Source of the DNA: Elymus sibiricus
Taxonomy: Eukaryota > Streptophyta > Magnoliopsida > Poales > Poaceae
DNA length: 64,000 nt
Direction: 5' to 3'
Assembly (NCBI GenBank): GCA_039707655.1
Contig: CM077664.1
Span: forward strand, 29,128,781 to 29,192,780
Part shown: positions 23,347-31,987 of the stretch, in pieces
Layout: each line of letters begins with the position of its first letter
How positions within the stretch are numbered: the first letter of the stretch is position 1
Notes under the pieces: model-generated
Told to the model about the DNA's origin: nothing
The model's input: only the letters and a program-made list of their open reading frames with translations
The model's database searches: none
Translations under genes and position numbers: made by a program

Positions 23347-23400
23347 GTTGGATGGTTGTACATTTGAGTGTTTTATTGACAGGTCCTGGTTCGAACCCAT
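23347..23400 (+). repeat. Second tRNA-like sequence, opposite orientation
   Basis: The words GTTGGATGGTTGTAC and CCTGGTTCGAACCCA correspond to A-box-like and B-box motifs of tRNA genes. It mirrors the minus-strand copy at 22856-22915 on the other side of the element. No complete tRNA is visible. Confidence 0.35.
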
Positions 23401-23717
23401 TTGCTCCTTCTTCTTTTTTTCATTATATTTGAAGACATTCGTGTGCAATTAATTAAATTGCGAGGGTGGTTTTTGCAAAAAATATGTCTTGCTAGGATCA
23501 CCCAACGCTTTGTGCACTCCCAACCATTGACAGGTGGGCCTCCGCCTGGCTGGCGCGCCATGTGGGCAGGCCTTACGTCTAAATACGAGCGAAGTGACTG
23601 TATTTGCACGAGAACGCAAGTTGGATGACCACAAAACCGTATTTTTAAAGTTTTAGCACCAAACTGAACATCGAGCGCAAGTTTTATGACTCCCGGTGAT
23701 ATTACCTCTATCTTATA

Positions 23718-23800
23718 TGCAATCCTCTGGCATCGCAATCGTTGTCGGTCCATCTGCCGATCAGCTACGTGGCACTGCTGGCCGGCCCTGTTGCCATAAC
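23718..23800 (+). promoter_or_regulatory. Promoter module copy P2, right part
   Basis: After the Mutator-like insertion the module resumes with GCAATCCTCTGGCATCGCAA and CACTGCTGGCCGGCCC. The same words follow the core at about 43910-44050 and 47690-47730. This shows that the insertion split a module that was once continuous. Confidence 0.7.
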
Positions 23801-24985
23801 TACGTGGCTTATTACAGTATTGATTAGACTTCGGTCAGAATTAAAAAAATCTTCAAGATAGCACACCGTGCAGGTTCCTGCATGCTGGGAATCTTTAGAA
23901 GAAGAAAAAACTTAATTTCTCATGTTTGTGTTGACAGTGGCGACTAACAAGGACAAGCTTGAGCCAGGCCCTGATCAATAATAAGCCTAGTCAGATGCTT
24001 ATTAATAACCAATCCAGCCGATGCCTGCCGTAAGTTGTCAGGAAACAACATCCACATCTTGTGAAACTATTTAGAACAAGTACGATCTGACATGGATACT
24101 CTAATTTAGATCACAGTATCCGTGCATATGGGTACTAGTGCTGCAAAAATCTCTGCTGGTTTTGGGCATTGGAATCTTGATCCAGATAACAAAACGACAT
24201 GGCTTGTGCATGGGATGCCATTGCTGCATCAGATCTCATAATTAAGCTAGTTTTTAAGTTGTACATGCATGCATGTATCCTACAGCTATAAAACAGATAT
24301 ACTGATGACGAGTTCCAGAGCACAACACGAGGACTTGTAAGGTCGATAGGGGATGCAAAGAGTTTGCAGAGTTTCGCAAAAAAAATAGTTTGCAGAATTA
24401 CATCAAATTTGATGGAAAAAGATGCCGGCGACGGTCCAACAAGGAGGTAAGCAGTACCTTCACTAGTACAGTTATTAAGTCTTATGCAAACGGTTTAAAC
24501 CCCTTTCGATGACATAGTTTCAGACCGTCAACTTGCGATGGTATGCCATAGGGGGGATCCATCGAACACGATACATGATAACCATGTGCGACAGGGCACG
24601 AGGCTGCAGTCGTTTTGGCAAAGTCAATCATATGCGATGCCCGAACCTATCCTACACGCGACTCATGAAGTAAGCGTTTGAGGTACATATAACGTCACAA
24701 ACGTTACGTACGTCAAAATCCTGTGGAATGATAGATCTACCGCATGCACTATACTGTGATGCAACATTTGCGATGCGATTGACATTGGAGATGATTACTC
24801 AACTTGGAGTATGTGCGAAAAGATATCTATTACAAACATTTATACCACGTTGTCTATGATGTGTTCCGTATCACATACGTTTAGGAAATGAAAAAATGTG
24901 TGCGGCGCTACTGCTTGTAGATAGACACAATGACAATCCCTTGACACTTTGTACTTTGTATACACCCCAACGCAATAAAGCAAAG
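23801..24985. other. Non-coding, possible CACTA subterminal sequence
   Basis: CACTAGTACAGTTATTAAG at 24469 and later words such as CATATGCGATGCCC and CGCGACTCATGAAG resemble subterminal repeats of CACTA transposons. No matching right end or 3-bp target duplication was found. No gene is seen. Confidence 0.3.
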
Positions 24986-25121
24986 AGAAGGACGTAGGGT
25001 ATTTTCTTCTCCGTGAGAGCCCGAACCTGGGTAAAATCCCTGTCTCTGTTACCATCATGCTAAGTCGCCTAGCTAGGATACCCTACAAAGGGGTCTCCCG
25101 GATTTAGCTCCGACACTGACC
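24986..25121 (+). repeat. LTR 3'-end fragment
   Basis: The sequence CGTGAGAGCCCGAACCTGGG, a CT-rich stretch, and an end in AGCTCCGACA resemble the U5 part of a gypsy LTR. The related word CCCCGAACCTGGGTAAGTC occurs in the LTR-like sequence at 38830. Only this fragment is present. Confidence 0.4.
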
Positions 25122-25224
25122 TTGAACAAGTTTCTAAAATATTGAATATTTTTAAAATTCCACATATTACTTAGAAGTTAATGACATTGATGATGACATC
25201 AAATGCAAAACTATATATTAAATA

Positions 25225-25610
25225 AAAAGAACAATGCAATACTAGGGTTTGTTACATTTGGGTTGTTACAGCCTCCACCGGCGTTGTTCCCCGAACTGCG
25301 AGGAGGAGGCGCCGATGCTCATGGTCGAGTTTTTGCAATCCATGGTGCAGTACGCATCACGGGTCCCACAACCGGCGTCGGGCGCGAACGGCTTTGTGTA
25401 CGCCCGCTTCGACGCGAAGGAGGCGGTTGTGTATGAAGTGGGGTTTGCTCAGTCCGCTCTTGAGGCCGCCACGGACAGCACCGCGTAGGCTGTCATTCTT
25501 GCGGCCTCCATCACCAACCTGGTCAGCCCGGTGCTCTAGGCGCGCACACGGAGGAGACGACACGGAGCGTCGTGGGCGGAGGAGACGACGAGGACAGAGA
25601 CCTTTTGTGC
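25225..25610 (+). pseudogene. Unidentified coding fragment
   Basis: A GC-rich frame from about 25250 to a TAG at 25486 includes FLQSMVQYASRVPQPASGAN and FAQSALEAATDSTA. The same frame reads on after the stop as AVILAASITNLVSPVL. The composition is protein-like and unlike the AT-rich surroundings. No start, intron or domain can be identified; it may be a captured gene fragment in a DNA transposon. Confidence 0.3.
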
Positions 25611-26079
25611 TCTAGAGCACCTAGCTAGCTAGCTAGCACTGTAGTGTATAGGGTTTTAGCTAGCTAGGTATTTTGGAGCTACGAAGAAGATCAATCGTAC
25701 GCAGCTTGATCTTAATTCGGCTCACATTATATTTTTTGACAGTCGATGGATGCAATGAACTAAGTTTTGTCCATATAATCTAGTTATACTTGGTTCCATA
25801 TGTGTGCGTGTATCAATTATCGATTTACAATGATATATTTATCCTTTATGTGAAAATTTACCAAATTTGATGTGTAATATAACCGTGTGTGCATGTGGGA
25901 TTGAAGGCCACCGTTAATGTGCTGATTACCTGTGGCGTTAAGAGTGTCGGCGGACACTATCAGTGGCGTTCGCCCTGAAAGGCATGCCGCCGATAATTTT
26001 CAGAATACCAAAGTCCACAGTGGAATGCCATTAGTTAGCATATATAATTTATAAGTGGCGCTCGAGTTCTATGGCAATG
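25611..26079. other. Non-coding target region of the chromovirus
   Basis: AT-rich sequence with GCTAGCTAGCTAGC near 25625 and repeated GTGGCG words at 25930-26060. It ends in CAATG (26075-26079), duplicated at 31442-31446 after the retroelement. The interrupted sequence continues to about 31590. No gene is visible. Confidence 0.5.
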
Positions 26080-26336
26080 TGTTAAGCCCAGCTAGGGTTC
26101 TTCCTTGATTACAGATACAAGGTTCGATTACAAGAATAAGAATGGAGGAAGACAGTTCAAGGGAAAAGTGTTCTCTTCTTCGACGCCCTGTTCTACTCTC
26201 TGAATCCCCTCATATAGCCGAGCTGCTTGCCGTGCCTGAAACCCCTTCCTTGCGCTGGGCCTCGAACGCTCGAGCCAATCTCCTGTTGCGCCGCGTGGCC
26301 TTGGGCCTCCGTCCTGGGCTGGGTCGTGCCATGACA
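26080..26336 (-). repeat. Chromovirus 3' LTR (element orientation)
   Basis: On the minus strand it begins TGTCATGGCACGACCC and ends GGGCTTAACA. It matches 31185-31441 with no difference that I can see over 257 bp. The integrase frame runs into it and stops at 26210-26212. Confidence 0.93.
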
Positions 26337-27721
26337 TTCCCCACCCCTTGAGAGGCGACTTGCCCCCAAGTCGACAGTAGAGGAAAACGCTGACGCAGAG
26401 CAAAGGCTTCTTCCCAAGTATCATGCGTCATTGGTCGCCCTGTCCAACGTACCTTCACCCGTGGAGTGGTCTTGCCGCCAATAGACACCAGCTTGGTTTG
26501 CAAGATGCTGGCTGGAGTGAGAAGTACCAAGTCGCGTGGAGCTGGTGCAGTCGTGTCTGGCTCCACCTCAGTGTTTGGCGGTAGAAACCTCTTCAGTTGG
26601 GACACATGTATGACATTGTGGATCTTGGACTGGGGTGGTAATTCGAGGCGATAAGAAACAGCTCCAACTTTCTGTAACCCCTTGTACGGCCCGTAATACT
26701 TGAGAGACAGCTTGTGGTTGCGCCGCGCCGCTAAGGAGTTCTGTAAGTATGGTTGGACCTTCAAGAAAACATGATCACCTGCTTCAAATGATCGTTCATT
26801 GCGGTGCTTGTCTGCTTGACGTTTCATCCGCTGTTGCGCCTTGAACAAGTGCTGCCGAAGCAGTTCGAGCATCGATTCCCGCTCAGCCACCATATCTGTC
26901 AACTCCGGAGTAGATGCAGGGTTTTCCAATCCAAAGGGACGTGGTGCATAACCATACAGTGCCTCAAACGGGGACCGACCCATGGCTGTATGGAACGAGG
27001 TATTATACCAATGCTCAGCCAAGGGAAGCCAACGTACCCACTTGAGTGGAGCATCATGGGCAAAACATCGGAGGAAAGACTCCATGCACTGGTTTACCCT
27101 CTCCGTCTGTCCATCAGTCTCCGGGTGTCGGGCAGAGCTCATATTTAGAATGGTGTCCGACAGCCGGAACAACTCTTGCCAAAAGGTGCTGGTGAATACC
27201 GGGTCCCGGTCTGAGATGATGCGAAAGGGCATACCATGGAGACGATAGATCTGATCAAAGAACAATTGTGCCACTTGTTGTGCTGTATACGGGTGCTTGA
27301 GAGGGATAAAGTGGCCATATTTCGTCAGCTTATCGATGACCACGAGTACCACATCCATACCTTGTGACTTGGGCAACCCTTCCACAAAATCCCAACTAAG
27401 GGTGTGCCAGGGATGGGGTGGAATGTCATGAGGTTGCAGGAGCCCGGGCTGCCTGCAATGTTCCGTTTTGGCACGCTGACACACCTCACAATGCTGCACA
27501 TACGCTGTTACTGAGTCCTTCAGCTTGGGCCATGCAAACAAGCGTTTGATCCGTTGATATGTTGCCAACACACCAGAATGACCACCCACGGCACTGTCGT
27601 GCATGCTCTGGATAATATGCTGTTGAGCCACTTTGTTAGAACCCACCCAAACACGCCCTTTGTAGTGGATCACCCCTTGCGATAGACTGAATCCTTGAGC
27701 ATTATCTGACGAGATGGCCAA
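26210..27721 (-). CDS. Chromovirus integrase with chromodomain
   Basis: About 503 codons continue the RT frame after the in-frame TGA at 27728-27730. The zinc-binding region shows HSGVLATYQRIKRLFAWP with CEVCQRAK. The catalytic triad lies in SWDFVEGLPKS, ISDRDPVFTS and GQTERVNQCMESF. After a basic region comes the GPY-like segment (KYYGPYKGLQKVGAVSYRL) and a C-terminal chromodomain core VKVRWTGRPMTHDTWEEAF. The enzyme would insert the cDNA; the chromodomain targets chromatin marks in this lineage. The last 40 or so codons read into the LTR. No ATG start is implied; it is part of the polyprotein. Confidence 0.9.
   Translation of the reverse strand: MAISSDNAQGFSLSQGVIHYKGRVWVGSNKVAQQHIIQSMHDSAVGGHSGVLATYQRIKRLFAWPKLKDSVTAYVQHCEVCQRAKTEHCRQPGLLQPHDIPPHPWHTLSWDFVEGLPKSQGMDVVLVVIDKLTKYGHFIPLKHPYTAQQVAQLFFDQIYRLHGMPFRIISDRDPVFTSTFWQELFRLSDTILNMSSARHPETDGQTERVNQCMESFLRCFAHDAPLKWVRWLPLAEHWYNTSFHTAMGRSPFEALYGYAPRPFGLENPASTPELTDMVAERESMLELLRQHLFKAQQRMKRQADKHRNERSFEAGDHVFLKVQPYLQNSLAARRNHKLSLKYYGPYKGLQKVGAVSYRLELPPQSKIHNVIHVSQLKRFLPPNTEVEPDTTAPAPRDLVLLTPASILQTKLVSIGGKTTPRVKVRWTGRPMTHDTWEEAFALRQRFPLLSTWGQVASQGVGNVMARPSPGRRPKATRRNRRLARAFEAQRKEGVSGTASSSAI
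26337..26350 (-). promoter_or_regulatory. Chromovirus polypurine tract
   Basis: On the minus strand CAAGGGGTGGGGAA directly precedes the TGTCAT of the 3' LTR. This is the expected primer for plus-strand DNA synthesis. It lies inside the reading frame of the integrase C-terminus. Confidence 0.85.
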
Positions 27722-27727
27722 CTCTGT

Positions 27728-29257
27728 TCACAACTTGGTCGCATGTGCATCGTCTGCATACCCAGCCACAAGCTGTTCTAGCCACACGGGCACCGAGGCA
27801 GAGATTGCTAGCAGAGAGGGAGGTTGTGGATGCCGAGATAAGGCATCAGCTGCCGCATTGTTTACCCCCTTTTTGTACTGTATTGTGTAATCAAGACCCA
27901 TGAGCTTCACAAAAGCTTTGTGTTGAATGCCCGTGCTCAACCTCTGATCAGACAAGTGTCGCAGTGCTTGATGATCTGTGCGGATCACGAACCTCTGATG
28001 TTGCAGATACGGTCGCCACTTGTCCACAGCCATCAATAGCGCGAGACACTCCTTCTCATATGTGCTGAGGGCCTGGTTTTTAGAGCATAGTGCTTTGCTC
28101 AGATACGCCACCGGGTGACCTTGTTGCATTAAAACAGCTCCGACCCCTTCTTTGCATGCGTCAGTTTCCAATACAAATTGTTTGGAGAAATCCAGAACGG
28201 CTAACACAGGGGCGCTCACCATTGCGTGTTTCAGTAGCTGAAATGCGTCCTCAGCCCGCGGAGTCCACTGAAACAGGAGCCCTTTCTTTAACATCTCAGT
28301 CAGAGGTCGACTTATGATGCCGTAATTCTGAATAAACTTGCGATAATAGCCTGTCAAGCCTAGAAACCCACGTAATTCCTTCAAATTCGTCGGCACTGGC
28401 CAAGCTGTTACCGCTGCAATCTTTGTTGGGTCTGTAGCCACTCCGTCTGCCCCAATCACATGACCAAGATACTCTAATTTCTGCTGCGCGAAAGCACACT
28501 TGGAGCGTTTGATCACAAACTGATTCTGTCTCAGAATCTGAAAAACTGCTCTTAACTTTTGAACATGTTCCTCCAATGTGTGACTATGCACCAAGATATC
28601 ATCCATGAATAGCAACACTCCTTTGCGCAGCAGGCCGTCAAACGAAAAATTCACCACTCCTTGGAATGTTGCCGGTCCTCCTGTAACTCCAAATGGCATC
28701 ACTAAGAACTCGTAAAGCCCCTGATGTGTGCGGAAAGCCGTTTTGAACTCGTCTCCCTCTGCCACACGGATCTGATGATATCCTGACAGCATATCCAACT
28801 TAGTAAACCAACAGGCCCCGGCCAATTCGTCCAGCAATTCATCCACGATGGGCATTGGGTACTTATTCTTGATCGTGATTGCATTCAACATCCGGTAGTC
28901 CACGCAGAATCGCCATGAACCGTCTTTCTTGCGCACAAGTAACACCGGAGAGGCGAAGGGGCTGGTGCTCAAACGGATGATCCCTTGTCGGAGCATTTCC
29001 TTAATCTGACGCTGAATCTCGTCTTTTTGCTGTGGGGTGTAACGATATGGCCTTGCACTTACAGGTTGGGCACCAGGAATCAACGGTATTCTGTGATCTT
29101 GGGCTTGCCGAGGAGGTAAGGATGTAGGGGCTTGAAACAAGTCCTGGAATTCCACCAGTAACTCTGCAATCTCAGCTGGCATCGATGTGTCTGAAGGTAC
29201 AGTCCCCGACAGTGTGTTCTGCTCTGTCATAGATAGCAGATCTTGTTCCTGATGCAT
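27728..29257 (-). CDS. Chromovirus reverse transcriptase and RNase H
   Basis: This is a 509-codon frame between two in-frame TGA codons. RT motifs are visible in order: SPVLLVRKKDGSWRFCVDYR, then FTKLDMLSGYHQIRV (residues about 151-165), then the catalytic FMDDILVHS (about 217-225), then LEYLGHVIG. The usual LTNAPATFQ block reads VTGGPATFQ here. RNase H follows with FVLETDACKEGVGAVL, STYEKECLAL and IRTDHQALRHL. It sits in the same frame as gag-protease upstream and integrase downstream. The first ATG after the stop is at 29257, but the ancestral product was surely part of one polyprotein. Confidence 0.92.
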   Translation of the reverse strand: MHQEQDLLSMTEQNTLSGTVPSDTSMPAEIAELLVEFQDLFQAPTSLPPRQAQDHRIPLIPGAQPVSARPYRYTPQQKDEIQRQIKEMLRQGIIRLSTSPFASPVLLVRKKDGSWRFCVDYRMLNAITIKNKYPMPIVDELLDELAGACWFTKLDMLSGYHQIRVAEGDEFKTAFRTHQGLYEFLVMPFGVTGGPATFQGVVNFSFDGLLRKGVLLFMDDILVHSHTLEEHVQKLRAVFQILRQNQFVIKRSKCAFAQQKLEYLGHVIGADGVATDPTKIAAVTAWPVPTNLKELRGFLGLTGYYRKFIQNYGIISRPLTEMLKKGLLFQWTPRAEDAFQLLKHAMVSAPVLAVLDFSKQFVLETDACKEGVGAVLMQQGHPVAYLSKALCSKNQALSTYEKECLALLMAVDKWRPYLQHQRFVIRTDHQALRHLSDQRLSTGIQHKAFVKLMGLDYTIQYKKGVNNAAADALSRHPQPPSLLAISASVPVWLEQLVAGYADDAHATKL

Positions 29258-29260
29258 CGC

Positions 29261-30997
29261 TCATACCTGAACGCCATGCTGAATTGCTCCCCGACGTAGC
29301 AAGCCGTGCAGCTTGCGTGCTGAGATCTGCTTGCAGCGTGTCCCCGTTTCCTTGATGCCCGTCAATGTGATCCGATGCCCCTCATGAGTGAAACGCATGG
29401 TCTTGTGACGCCAATGAACCCACATGGGGCTGTGCTCTTCAAGCCAATCTGCCCCCACAATAAGGTCATAGCATCCCAGTGGAAGAACTTTCACATCTTG
29501 TTGGAAGGTATACCCCTGTGTCCACCAGCACAGTTTAGGTATCCACTGCGAGCTGGTCATCGTGGCTCCTCCGGCCACCACATATTGTGTTGGAGCCATC
29601 TCCTGAGGCTGCAGATGGAGGTCAGCGGCCAATTTCTCATCCACAAACGAGCAGTTTGCCCCCGAATCCACCAAGATCAGGATAGTACGCTTGCCAATCA
29701 TGCCATGGAGGCGGATGGTCCGTCGACGAACTGATGTCTCTGGTTTGGAAGCTGTTGACAGAAGCATGACCTCTTCATCGGAACTGGAGTCTGGTTGTTG
29801 TTGTGGATCAGGGGGGTCGTCTAGCTGCAAAACTTCCAAGAGTTCCTCCATGACATGTATCGGTACCTTGTCCGGACACTTGTGACCCCGTGCCCAGGGC
29901 TCGCCACATGTGAAACAGAGGTTCTTGGCCTTCCTGTAATTACGCAGTGCCTCGAGTTTTTCTGCCACTTTGCGTGAATCATCAGTGGATGCTGTATACT
30001 TTGGCTTGTCATTGGAGGAGTTGTGACGATTTGATTGTCGAAAGGACTTGCCCGATGACTGAGGTTGTTCGTGCGCCAACTCCGCCTCCTGCAACAAAGC
30101 CAAACAGCTAGCAGTATCTACATCTTCAGGACGATGTAAAACAACGGCAGAACGAATGTCAGGACGAAGACCAGCAGTATAGCGTTCCACAAAGAAAATC
30201 TCATGAGTGTGCGGATCAGCAAGCAGAATTTGATGCCTAAGTGTGTCGAACTTCGTTGTGTACTCCTCGACTGTGCCTACTTGACTTAACAGCAGCATTT
30301 GCCTCATGTAGAATTTATGTTTATCACGACCCCATTTTTCTCTAACAGAAGTACAGAAATCATGCCAAGTCGCAAACTCCCGGCGCTTCTGAATCATTTT
30401 GAGCCAGAGCGCCGCGTTGCCCACACAGTTCAGAGAAGCGAATTTGACTTTCATCGCTTCAGACACACTGTAAATCTCAAAATATAGTTCGCAATTATCA
30501 AGCCAAACTTGATAATCGGTCCCGTCGAACTTGGGAAAATCCATCTTCGGTATGCTACCAAAGGGAGGACGGTGTGATGCCTGTGACCTGTGACGCTCAT
30601 ATGGAAGAGACTCTCTGTCGAACAGGTGGGGTGCAGAATGGGGCATACCGTTGGCCGGAGGCAGACCAGAGGATCTGGGATCCCCTAGAACTGGCCCCCG
30701 ATGTTGGAGATGCCCGCCGTGCCCGTTGGGCCGATCCACGCCATGGGTGCGCACCTCCACGGTTGGTGGTGTCGCGGTGGTGTTGGCTGGATCAAGTGGA
30801 CGCGATGGCGACGATTCGAGCGCCTCCAGTCGCGCCGATGCGTCCTCCGCGTGGAGCTGGAGCAGGGAGGCCGACGCGGTGAGAGACTTCGTCGTGGAAT
30901 CCATTTGCTGCATCCAGGCGGTGACGCCCTTGAGCTGTTCGAAGATCGAGTCGAGCTTGGCGTTGGTCGCCGCCCCCTGCTGCTCCACCGTATCCAT
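29261..30997 (-). CDS. Chromovirus gag and aspartic protease
   Basis: The frame has 578 codons from ATG 30997 to TGA 29261-29263. An N-terminal coiled-coil-like region (residues 1-65) precedes a proline-rich linker. The retrotransposon gag domain covers about residues 150-310 (PKFDGTDYQVWLDNCELYF; WHDFCTSVREKW). A zinc knuckle CFTCGEPWARGHKC is at about 361-374. The retropepsin site is ILVDSGANCSF (about 441-451) and a second block LIVGADWLEEHSP follows. ATG 30997 is the first ATG after a stop in this frame. Its stop is followed in frame by the RT region. Confidence 0.92.
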   Translation of the reverse strand: MDTVEQQGAATNAKLDSIFEQLKGVTAWMQQMDSTTKSLTASASLLQLHAEDASARLEALESSPSRPLDPANTTATPPTVEVRTHGVDRPNGHGGHLQHRGPVLGDPRSSGLPPANGMPHSAPHLFDRESLPYERHRSQASHRPPFGSIPKMDFPKFDGTDYQVWLDNCELYFEIYSVSEAMKVKFASLNCVGNAALWLKMIQKRREFATWHDFCTSVREKWGRDKHKFYMRQMLLLSQVGTVEEYTTKFDTLRHQILLADPHTHEIFFVERYTAGLRPDIRSAVVLHRPEDVDTASCLALLQEAELAHEQPQSSGKSFRQSNRHNSSNDKPKYTASTDDSRKVAEKLEALRNYRKAKNLCFTCGEPWARGHKCPDKVPIHVMEELLEVLQLDDPPDPQQQPDSSSDEEVMLLSTASKPETSVRRRTIRLHGMIGKRTILILVDSGANCSFVDEKLAADLHLQPQEMAPTQYVVAGGATMTSSQWIPKLCWWTQGYTFQQDVKVLPLGCYDLIVGADWLEEHSPMWVHWRHKTMRFTHEGHRITLTGIKETGTRCKQISARKLHGLLRRGAIQHGVQV

Positions 30998-31170
30998 GGC
31001 GGCCGAGATCTGCTGCTCTACAGCGGTTGGCCCACGCTTCTTCGGCGCCAGATCGCCCCAATCGAAGCGGCAGTTCCTGCCGAAGGAGAGGATTTACAGC
31101 GGCGGACAAATCCGTCGCTCACCACAATCGGACTGACGGATCACGCGCGGATCGAAGAGGAACGAAGTGA

Positions 31171-31182
31171 CCTCTGATACCA
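31171..31182 (-). promoter_or_regulatory. Chromovirus primer binding site (tRNA-iMet)
   Basis: On the minus strand TGGTATCAGAGG lies two bases inside the 5' LTR end. The 3' end of plant initiator methionine tRNA pairs with TGGTATCAGAG. This is the expected minus-strand primer site. Confidence 0.9.
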
Positions 31183-31184
31183 AG

Positions 31185-31441
31185 TGTTAAGCCCAGCTAG
31201 GGTTCTTCCTTGATTACAGATACAAGGTTCGATTACAAGAATAAGAATGGAGGAAGACAGTTCAAGGGAAAAGTGTTCTCTTCTTCGACGCCCTGTTCTA
31301 CTCTCTGAATCCCCTCATATAGCCGAGCTGCTTGCCGTGCCTGAAACCCCTTCCTTGCGCTGGGCCTCGAACGCTCGAGCCAATCTCCTGTTGCGCCGCG
31401 TGGCCTTGGGCCTCCGTCCTGGGCTGGGTCGTGCCATGACA
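31185..31441 (-). repeat. Chromovirus 5' LTR (element orientation)
   Basis: The 257-bp LTR reads TGTCATGGCACGACCC at 31441 and ends GGGCTTAACA at 31185, followed by the primer binding site. It is the same as 26080-26336 on side-by-side reading. CAATG follows at 31442-31446. Confidence 0.93.
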
Positions 31442-31592
31442 CAATGCCATTGGTATTTTGACAAATTCCGAGTGGCATGCTGAATTCAAAGCACACCACT
31501 AATTGTCTAAACTTTAAACCTATAAATTTCTCCACCGGTGCCTCCTATTTTTCAACTTTGAGCAACTGCTGGCCTGACTTCACACTATGCTT

Positions 31593-31918
31593 TTTTTTCT
31601 ATGTGAACCAACCTGCGATTGGATGATTAGGAAGATAGTGGTATCCCTAACCCACCAGGGTTCAAGTCCTAGGCTTGACGCTGGTGCTCGCATTTTTCTG
31701 GATTTATTACAAGCCTTCCGTCGATGTGTGTTCAGTGGGAGGAAACATTCCCGTCGACTACGAAGGCGTCTGTCATGAATCCGTCAATCTCAAGATGATG
31801 TGCCAGCTCAGTCTCTCGGAGGTGCTCATAGGTATAGAGTGTGCGTGCGTGCGTTCATAATGATGAGTGTATGTGTGTATGTATGTACGAGCGTCATAAT
31901 TAGTGTGTTCTAAAAAAA
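31593..31918 (+). mobile_element. tRNA-headed SINE, plus strand
   Basis: The head carries GATTGGATGATTAGG and the B box GGTTCAAGTCC (31659-31669). A body follows with GGAGGAAACATTCCCGTCGA and CAGTCTCTCGGAGGTGCTCA, then GT-rich words and a short A tail. ATGCTT is found on both sides (31587-31592 and 31919-31924) as a probable target duplication. A second member of the family is in the P450 intron on the other strand. It lies about 200 bp upstream of the P450 start. Confidence 0.8.
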
Positions 31919-31981
31919 ATGCTTCAAGAAGACTGATATACCATTACTGCTTGTCTGGCTCATCTGAACTACTGCTCCAAC

Positions 31982-31987
31982 TATATA
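31982..31987 (+). promoter_or_regulatory. Candidate TATA box of the P450 gene
   Basis: TATATA in the context ACTATATAGGC lies 126 bp before the ATG at 32113. A CT-rich leader follows. The distance suits a plant promoter with a leader of about 95-100 bases. Confidence 0.45.

Larger units (their letters stand above)
22157..23708. mobile_element. Mutator-like element with 132-bp TIRs and 9-bp TSD
   Basis: The left end GAGGTAATATCACCGG (22157) and the right end CCGGTGATATTACCTC (23708) are inverted; similarity extends about 132 bp inward with roughly nine mismatches. TATCTTATA is duplicated exactly at 22148-22156 and 23709-23717. Nine-base duplications and long TIRs mark the Mutator superfamily. 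There is no transposase, so it is non-autonomous. Inside are three tandem copies of a unit of about 185-240 bp (from 22237, 22478 and 22661) that itself begins with the inner part of the TIR. Confidence 0.92.
26080..31441 (-). mobile_element. Young Reina-type chromovirus (Ty3/gypsy), 5362 bp
   Basis: The element has two 257-bp LTRs (26080-26336 and 31185-31441), target duplication CAATG on both sides, a tRNA-iMet primer site and a polypurine tract. Coding order on the minus strand is gag, protease, RT, RNase H, integrase, chromodomain, all in one frame from 30997 to 26210 with only two in-frame TGA codons. Size, short LTRs, iMet primer and C-terminal chromodomain fit the Reina lineage of chromoviruses. 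I see no difference between the LTRs, so insertion is recent. It could be mobilised in trans even if the stops block its own polyprotein. Confidence 0.93.

Noticed and set aside
30651..31177. Plus-strand ORFs of about 160 codons opposite the chromovirus gag start
   Set aside because: They are antisense shadows of the gag N-terminus and leader.
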